From Tropicibacter naphthalenivorans (GTDB lineage: Bacteria > Pseudomonadota > Alphaproteobacteria > Rhodobacterales > Rhodobacteraceae), in assembly GCF_900176475.1 (NCBI RefSeq), contig NZ_FWXX01000004.1, forward strand, positions 62,001 to 126,000: a stretch of 64,000 bases of DNA. Direction: 5' to 3'. The translations under genes and the position numbers were made by a program. Each line of letters starts with the position of its first letter. Position 1 is the stretch's first letter. Under the pieces are notes generated by a model. The model was not told the origin of the DNA. It searched no databases and was given only the letters and a program-made list of their open reading frames with translations. Positions 60,494 through 64,000 of this stretch are shown here, in pieces.

Positions 60494-60780
60494 CCGAGAG
60501 ACTGTCGGACACAGCCCGCAAGACGGTGCTGGGACCGCTGCTGGACAACGGCTGGGAGCTGCTGGGCGACCGCGACGCCATGCGCAAAACCTTTAAGTTC
60601 AAGGACTTCACCGAGGCGTTTGGCTGGATGACCCGCGCGGCGATGTTCGCCGAGAAATGGGATCACCACCCCGAGTGGTCCAACACCTACAACACCGTGG
60701 TGGTCACGCTGACCACCCATGACGTGGACGGGCTGTCGGCGCTGGACGCCAAGCTGGCGCGCAAGATGGACGGGCTTTAG
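60490..60780 (+). CDS. phhB: 4a-Hydroxytetrahydrobiopterin dehydratase (PhhB/PCD)
   Basis: A 96-residue pterin-4a-carbinolamine dehydratase that recycles the pterin cofactor of aromatic hydroxylases. The active-site stretch [38 protein letters not shown] contains the paired histidines and final Asp. Upstream is [15 protein letters not shown]. It is translationally coupled to the GNAT gene. No phenylalanine hydroxylase (phhA) is in the window, which is common in this group where the protein may have other roles. A terminator follows. Confidence 0.94.
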   Translation: MTERLSDTARKTVLGPLLDNGWELLGDRDAMRKTFKFKDFTEAFGWMTRAAMFAEKWDHHPEWSNTYNTVVVTLTTHDVDGLSALDAKLARKMDGL

Positions 60781-60817
60781 GGCCCGATCTTGGACACATA
60801 AAATCCTAGACAAACAA

Positions 60818-60847
60818 AAAGGGCGCGCCACATCGGACGCGCCCTTT
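60818..60847. terminator. Bidirectional terminator between phhB and peroxiredoxin
   Basis: AAAGGGCGCG and CGCGCCCTTT form a 10-bp stem around a 10-nt loop between convergent genes. Confidence 0.82.
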
Positions 60848-60872
60848 GACATTTAATGGCCCTTTCAAGCGA

Positions 60873-61361
60873 TCAGATCGCCGCCAGCAGCGCCTCGCCG
60901 CCAGAGATGTCACAGACGCCGGGGTTTTCCTCGGCGTGCAGGACGGTGACCACGCCATCCTCGGCCACCAGAGCGTAGCGCTTGGAGCGGTCGATCAGCC
61001 CGGCGGGGGGCGCGGTGAAATCCATGCCCACGGCCTTGGTGAATTCGGACGCGGCGTCGCCCAGCATCGAAATGCCCGCAGCGGTCGCCCCTGTGCTTTC
61101 GCCCCAAGCGCCCATTACGAAGGGGTCGTTGACCGACAGGCAGATGACCTCGTCGACGCCCTTGGCTTTGAAATCCTCGATGGTGCGCATAAAGCTGGGC
61201 ACGTGGGACGTGGTGCAGGTGCCGGTGTAGGCGCCCGGCAGCGCAAAGATCACCACCTTGCGGCCTTTGGTCAGCGTGTCCAGCTCGACCGTTTCCGGCC
61301 CTGCGTCGCCCATACGAGACAAAGTTGCGTTTGGCAGACGGTCACCTTGGGAAATTGCCAT
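60873..61361 (-). CDS. Peroxiredoxin (Prx5/AhpE-like type)
   Basis: A 162-residue peroxiredoxin of the Prx5 group. The peroxidatic Cys is in LPGAYTGTCTTSHVPSF near residue 49 with the usual Thr/Arg neighbours, followed by CLSVNDPFVMGAWG and LLGDAASEFTKAVGM. A second cysteine in NPGVCDISGGEALL may resolve the disulfide. It reduces hydroperoxides at the expense of thioredoxin or glutaredoxin. Divergent from the flavoprotein reductase with 82 bp between starts, so the two may share regulation. Confidence 0.93.
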   Translation of the reverse strand: MAISQGDRLPNATLSRMGDAGPETVELDTLTKGRKVVIFALPGAYTGTCTTSHVPSFMRTIEDFKAKGVDEVICLSVNDPFVMGAWGESTGATAAGISMLGDAASEFTKAVGMDFTAPPAGLIDRSKRYALVAEDGVVTVLHAEENPGVCDISGGEALLAAI

Positions 61362-61443
61362 TGGCGCTCACTCCTTGAATTGCGTTTCCTGTGATCTCGA
61401 CTATAGGCTGCGCGCAAACAAGGGAAATGGGAGAGTGCGGAAA

Positions 61444-62652
61444 ATGGCGAAAGTTGTGGTGGTTGGCGGCGGCCAGGCGGCGTCTTCTTGTGTGGCGCGG
61501 CTGCGGGCCAAGGGGTTTGAGGGCACGATCACCCTGATTGGCGAAGAGCCCGTCGTCCCCTATCAGCGCCCGCCGCTGTCCAAGGCGTACCTGCTCGGCG
61601 ATATGGAGCTGGAACGGCTGTACCTGCGCCCGCAGGCCTTTTACGAGGACAACGGCATCGACCTGCACCTGAATGAGCTGGCCACCGGCATCGACACCGA
61701 CGCCAAGACCGTGCAGGCAGGGGATCACGCCCACGATTACGACCACCTCGTGCTGTGCACCGGCTCTGCGCCGCGCCGCCTGCCTGCGGCCATCGGCGGC
61801 GATCTGGAGGGCGTTTTCGTGGTGCGCACTCTGGCGGACGTCGACGCGATGGAGCCGCGCTTTACCAAAGGCGCGCGGGTGTTGATCGTCGGCGGCGGCT
61901 ATATCGGGCTTGAAGCGGCAGCGGTTGCGGCCAAGCTGGGGCTCAAGGTCACGCTGGTCGAGGCGGCGGATCGCATCCTGCAACGGGTCGCGGCGCAGCA
62001 GACTTCGGACTATTTCCGCGACCTGCATACCTCGCACGGTGTCGACATCCGCGAAGGCGTGGGCCTGTCGAAGCTGACCGGCGAGGGCGCGGTGACTGGC
62101 GCGGAACTGGCCGATGGCACCACGCTGGAGGTGGATTTCGTCATCGTCGGCGTCGGCATCACCCCGACGTCCGGTCTGGCCGAGGCGGCGGGGCTGGAGC
62201 TGGACAACGGCATTGCGGTGAACGCCCAGTGCCAGACCTCTGATCCGTCGATCTGGGCGGCGGGCGACTGCGCAAGCTTTGTCCACAACGGCACCCGGAT
62301 GCGTCTGGAAAGCGTTGGCAACGCCATCGACATGGGCGAATTGGTCGCCGACAACATCATGGGCGCGGGCCGCGATTACGTCGCCAAGCCGTGGTTCTGG
62401 TCCGACCAATACGACACCAAGCTGCAGATCGCCGGGCTGAATGCCGGCTACGACAAAATCGTCACGCGCAAGGGCGCAGGCGACGAGGTGTCGTTCTGGT
62501 ACTACGCGGGCGACAAACTGCTGGCGGTGGACGCGATGAACGACAGCCGTGCCTACATGGTCGGCAAGCGCTTGATCGAAGGCGGAAAATCCCCGGCGGC
62601 AGAGGCCGTGGCGGATGCCTCGACCGACCTCAAGGCGCTGCTGAAAGCGTGA
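61444..62652 (+). CDS. FAD-dependent NAD(P)H:ferredoxin/rubredoxin-type reductase
   Basis: A 402-residue pyridine nucleotide-disulfide oxidoreductase-fold flavoprotein of the putidaredoxin/rubredoxin reductase type. It has the N-terminal FAD motif VVVGGGQAASSCVARLRAKG, the PYQRPPLSKAYL segment near residue 40, the NAD motif VLIVGGGYIGLEAAAVAAKLG near residue 145 and the second FAD motif IWAAGDCASFVHNG near residue 272. It has no redox disulfide (CxxxxC), consistent with this subclass. It would pass electrons to a small ferredoxin, not encoded here. ATG at 61444 follows GGGAGAG. Confidence 0.88.
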   Translation: MAKVVVVGGGQAASSCVARLRAKGFEGTITLIGEEPVVPYQRPPLSKAYLLGDMELERLYLRPQAFYEDNGIDLHLNELATGIDTDAKTVQAGDHAHDYDHLVLCTGSAPRRLPAAIGGDLEGVFVVRTLADVDAMEPRFTKGARVLIVGGGYIGLEAAAVAAKLGLKVTLVEAADRILQRVAAQQTSDYFRDLHTSHGVDIREGVGLSKLTGEGAVTGAELADGTTLEVDFVIVGVGITPTSGLAEAAGLELDNGIAVNAQCQTSDPSIWAAGDCASFVHNGTRMRLESVGNAIDMGELVADNIMGAGRDYVAKPWFWSDQYDTKLQIAGLNAGYDKIVTRKGAGDEVSFWYYAGDKLLAVDAMNDSRAYMVGKRLIEGGKSPAAEAVADASTDLKALLKA

Positions 62653-63206
62653 GGATCATCGCCGGAGACTTTCGCGGGCGTCGGTTGACGCCCGTGGGCA
62701 AGGGGGACGCGGGCGCGCACCTGCGTCCCACCACCGACCGCGTGCGCGAGAGCCTGTTCAACATGCTGGCGGGCGGGCGCTTTGGCGAGCCGTTCGAAGA
62801 CGCGCAGGTGCTGGACCTGTTCGCCGGAACGGGGGCTTTGGGCCTAGAGGCGCTGTCGCGCGGGGCGGCGCATGTGACCTTGGTGGAAAATGGCCGCGTC
62901 GGGGCCAAGCTGATCCGCGCCAACATTGCCCTGCTGGGCTGCGGCGACCGGGCGCGCATGCTGGGCGCGGATGCCACCCGCCTGCCCGCCGCGGGCACCC
63001 CTTGTTCGCTGGTTTTCCTTGATCCTCCGTATGGCAAGGATCTGGGCGCGCGCGCCTTGGACGCCGCCCACAAAGGCGGCTGGATCGCCCCCGGCGCGCT
63101 GATCGTCTGGGAGGAAAACGCCCCCCAGCCCGCGCCCGAGGGCTTTGTCCCGCTGGACACCAAGCGCTACGGCGACACCACCGTCACGCTGCTAGAGGCG
63201 CGGTAA
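62649..63206 (+). CDS. rsmD: 16S rRNA (guanine(966)-N2)-methyltransferase
   Basis: A 185-residue RsmD methylating G966 of 16S rRNA. The signature is RIIAGDFRGRRL at the start, RPTTDRVRESLFNML near residue 28, VLDLFAGTGALGLEALSRGA near residue 55 and the catalytic LVFLDPPYGKD near residue 120. The start is a GTG at 62649 that overlaps the flavoprotein reductase stop by 4 nt (GTGA); the longer frame to 62391 is not used. Convergent with the next gene, 1 bp between stops. Confidence 0.93.
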   Translation: MRIIAGDFRGRRLTPVGKGDAGAHLRPTTDRVRESLFNMLAGGRFGEPFEDAQVLDLFAGTGALGLEALSRGAAHVTLVENGRVGAKLIRANIALLGCGDRARMLGADATRLPAAGTPCSLVFLDPPYGKDLGARALDAAHKGGWIAPGALIVWEENAPQPAPEGFVPLDTKRYGDTTVTLLEAR

Positions 63207-63207
63207 G

Positions 63208-64000
63208 TTACCACTGCCACATGGCCGGGACGAACTGATAGGCCTCGCCCTCTTTGCGCACGTGGCCGACGCCGGGGAACGGGAAGTGATAGCCCAGAAC
63301 GGCCATCCGATCCGTCGCCGCCATGTCCAGCAAGCGCTTGCGGGTGGCGACGGTTACATCGCCGTCCATGTCAAAACCGTTGAACCACTCGGGCCGCGCA
63401 AAGCTCATGTAGGCGTGGCTCATGCTGTCGCCGAGCGCGAGCAACTGCTGGCCCTCGCTTTCGACGATGATCGACATGTGACCCGGCGTGTGGCCCGGCG
63501 TGTCGATGACGCGAATGCCCGGCGCGATTTCCTGCTCGTCCGCCATCAGCGTCCACTCGGCCCCGTCCACGTTCAGCGAGTTCACCGCGCCCACGACGAA
63601 CTGCTGCATCTCGGCGGGCACGTTCGAGGCCAGCCCGTCCTGCGTCCAAAAAGCGTGCTCTGCCCCGCCGATGAAATACTGCGCATCCGGCAGGATCGCC
63701 TCGTCGAAATCGTCGCGAATGCCCCAGATGTGGTCAGGGTGGGCGTGGGTGATCACCACATGTGTGATCTCGGCCCCGTCGATGCCTGCGCTGGCGAGGT
63801 TGTCCATCAGACTGCCCGCCGTGGGCAAAAAGCGCGAGCCAGAGCCCACATCGACCAACACCTTGGCGTCCCCAAGTTCGATCACGATGTGGTTGGTGTG
63901 GCTGTAGTTGGTGTCCGGCGACAGGAAATAGCTGGTCAGAAAAGCCTGCACCTCGGCGGAATCGGCGTTGACCCCAAGGCCGCTGACCGGGGTTTCCAGA
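63208..64000 (-). CDS. Metallo-beta-lactamase-fold hydrolase (N-terminal part outside window)
   Basis: The frame stays open to the right edge of the window, so the N-terminus is cut off. The GTG at 63951 is internal, with ETPVSGLGVNADSAE immediately upstream in frame. The metal-binding motif HAHPDHIWG (HxHxDH) is near the middle, followed by IDTPGHTPGHMSI (third His) and LALGDSMSHAYMS (bridging Asp). The last His is in LGYHFPFPGVGHV. It is a zinc hydrolase of the MBL superfamily; substrate is unknown and glyoxalase II or lactonase type is only one possibility. Confidence 0.85.
   Translation of the reverse strand, partial: LETPVSGLGVNADSAEVQAFLTSYFLSPDTNYSHTNHIVIELGDAKVLVDVGSGSRFLPTAGSLMDNLASAGIDGAEITHVVITHAHPDHIWGIRDDFDEAILPDAQYFIGGAEHAFWTQDGLASNVPAEMQQFVVGAVNSLNVDGAEWTLMADEQEIAPGIRVIDTPGHTPGHMSIIVESEGQQLLALGDSMSHAYMSFARPEWFNGFDMDGDVTVATRKRLLDMAATDRMAVLGYHFPFPGVGHVRKEGEAYQFVPAMWQW

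Noticed and set aside
1-64000. Search for tRNA, rRNA, CRISPR arrays, transposases, phage genes
   Set aside because: No clear candidate was seen when reading gaps and gene products; absence is by eye only and would need tRNAscan, Infernal and CRISPR tools.

Overview
The window reads as chromosomal core sequence of a high-GC alphaproteobacterium, most likely Rhodobacterales (Roseobacter/Rhodobacter group). The basis is gene content: DUF2125 and DUF1217 proteins, DUF1491, a three-gene peptide deformylase cluster with fmt, pdxJ-acpS-lepB-rnc-era order, rpoZ next to a bifunctional Rsh, and a ChoX-type choline-binding protein. No rRNA, tRNA, CRISPR array, prophage or insertion sequence was recognised. 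Genes are tightly packed. Many are coupled by 1-8 nt overlaps and no gene-free stretch exceeds about 270 bp.

Layout. 1-2.4 kb: end of ribF, a YcgN-like protein, threonine aldolase, hspQ. 2.6-8.5 kb: SLT lipoprotein, lolA, ftsK and a class I aminotransferase. 8.6-15.3 kb: amidase, UbiH-like hydroxylase, two SDR oxidoreductases around a DUF2125 protein, and a crotonase lacking both classical catalytic glutamates. 15.3-20.0 kb: a choline ABC transporter whose binding-protein gene (choX) is separated from choW-choV by a DUF1217 gene. 20.3-24.7 kb: adenine deaminase, MltB-like transglycosylase, a degenerate receiver protein, glutathionyl-hydroquinone reductase. 24.8-27.8 kb (minus strand): three deformylase genes (one with active-site substitutions), fmt, two small membrane proteins. 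28-34 kb: a PatB-type aminotransferase, TRIC-like channel, rnhA, methyltransferase, DUF3429, ispH, cytochrome c, YqaA, NYN protein. 34.2-45.3 kb: folK, rpoZ, rsh, DUF2062, pdxJ, an AT-richer orphan, acpS, lepB, rnc, EamA, era, DUF1491, Pr6Pr, recO. 45.3-46.6 kb: pgsA, moaD, moaE. 46.6-50.8 kb: RTX protein, FadR-type regulator, an AT-richer secreted orphan, amtB and glnK. 51-57.9 kb: class A PBP, mlaC/mlaA, and a type I secretion ABC/HlyD pair. 58-64 kb: ridA, gdpd, a GNAT, phhB, peroxiredoxin, a flavoprotein reductase, rsmD and a partial metallo-beta-lactamase-fold gene.

Functional links. Envelope biogenesis is spread through the window (lolA, lepB, MltB, SLT lipoprotein, PBP1, mlaA/C, pgsA). 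Translation-start processing is concentrated in fmt/def. Nitrogen control is represented by glnK-amtB. The RTX protein is a plausible, unproven client of the type I exporter 7 kb away; no TolC-like gene is visible. Two repeat families occur. One is a 50-bp element (two copies) that can fold into hairpins with compensating changes. The other is a GC-rich palindromic family (three copies). Neither encodes protein.

Most gene calls are ordinary. The items most worth a second look are the altered deformylase, the receiver lacking its phosphoacceptor, the crotonase without catalytic glutamates, the split cho locus, the structured 50-bp repeat and two AT-richer orphan genes. I did not find a clear new multi-gene system.
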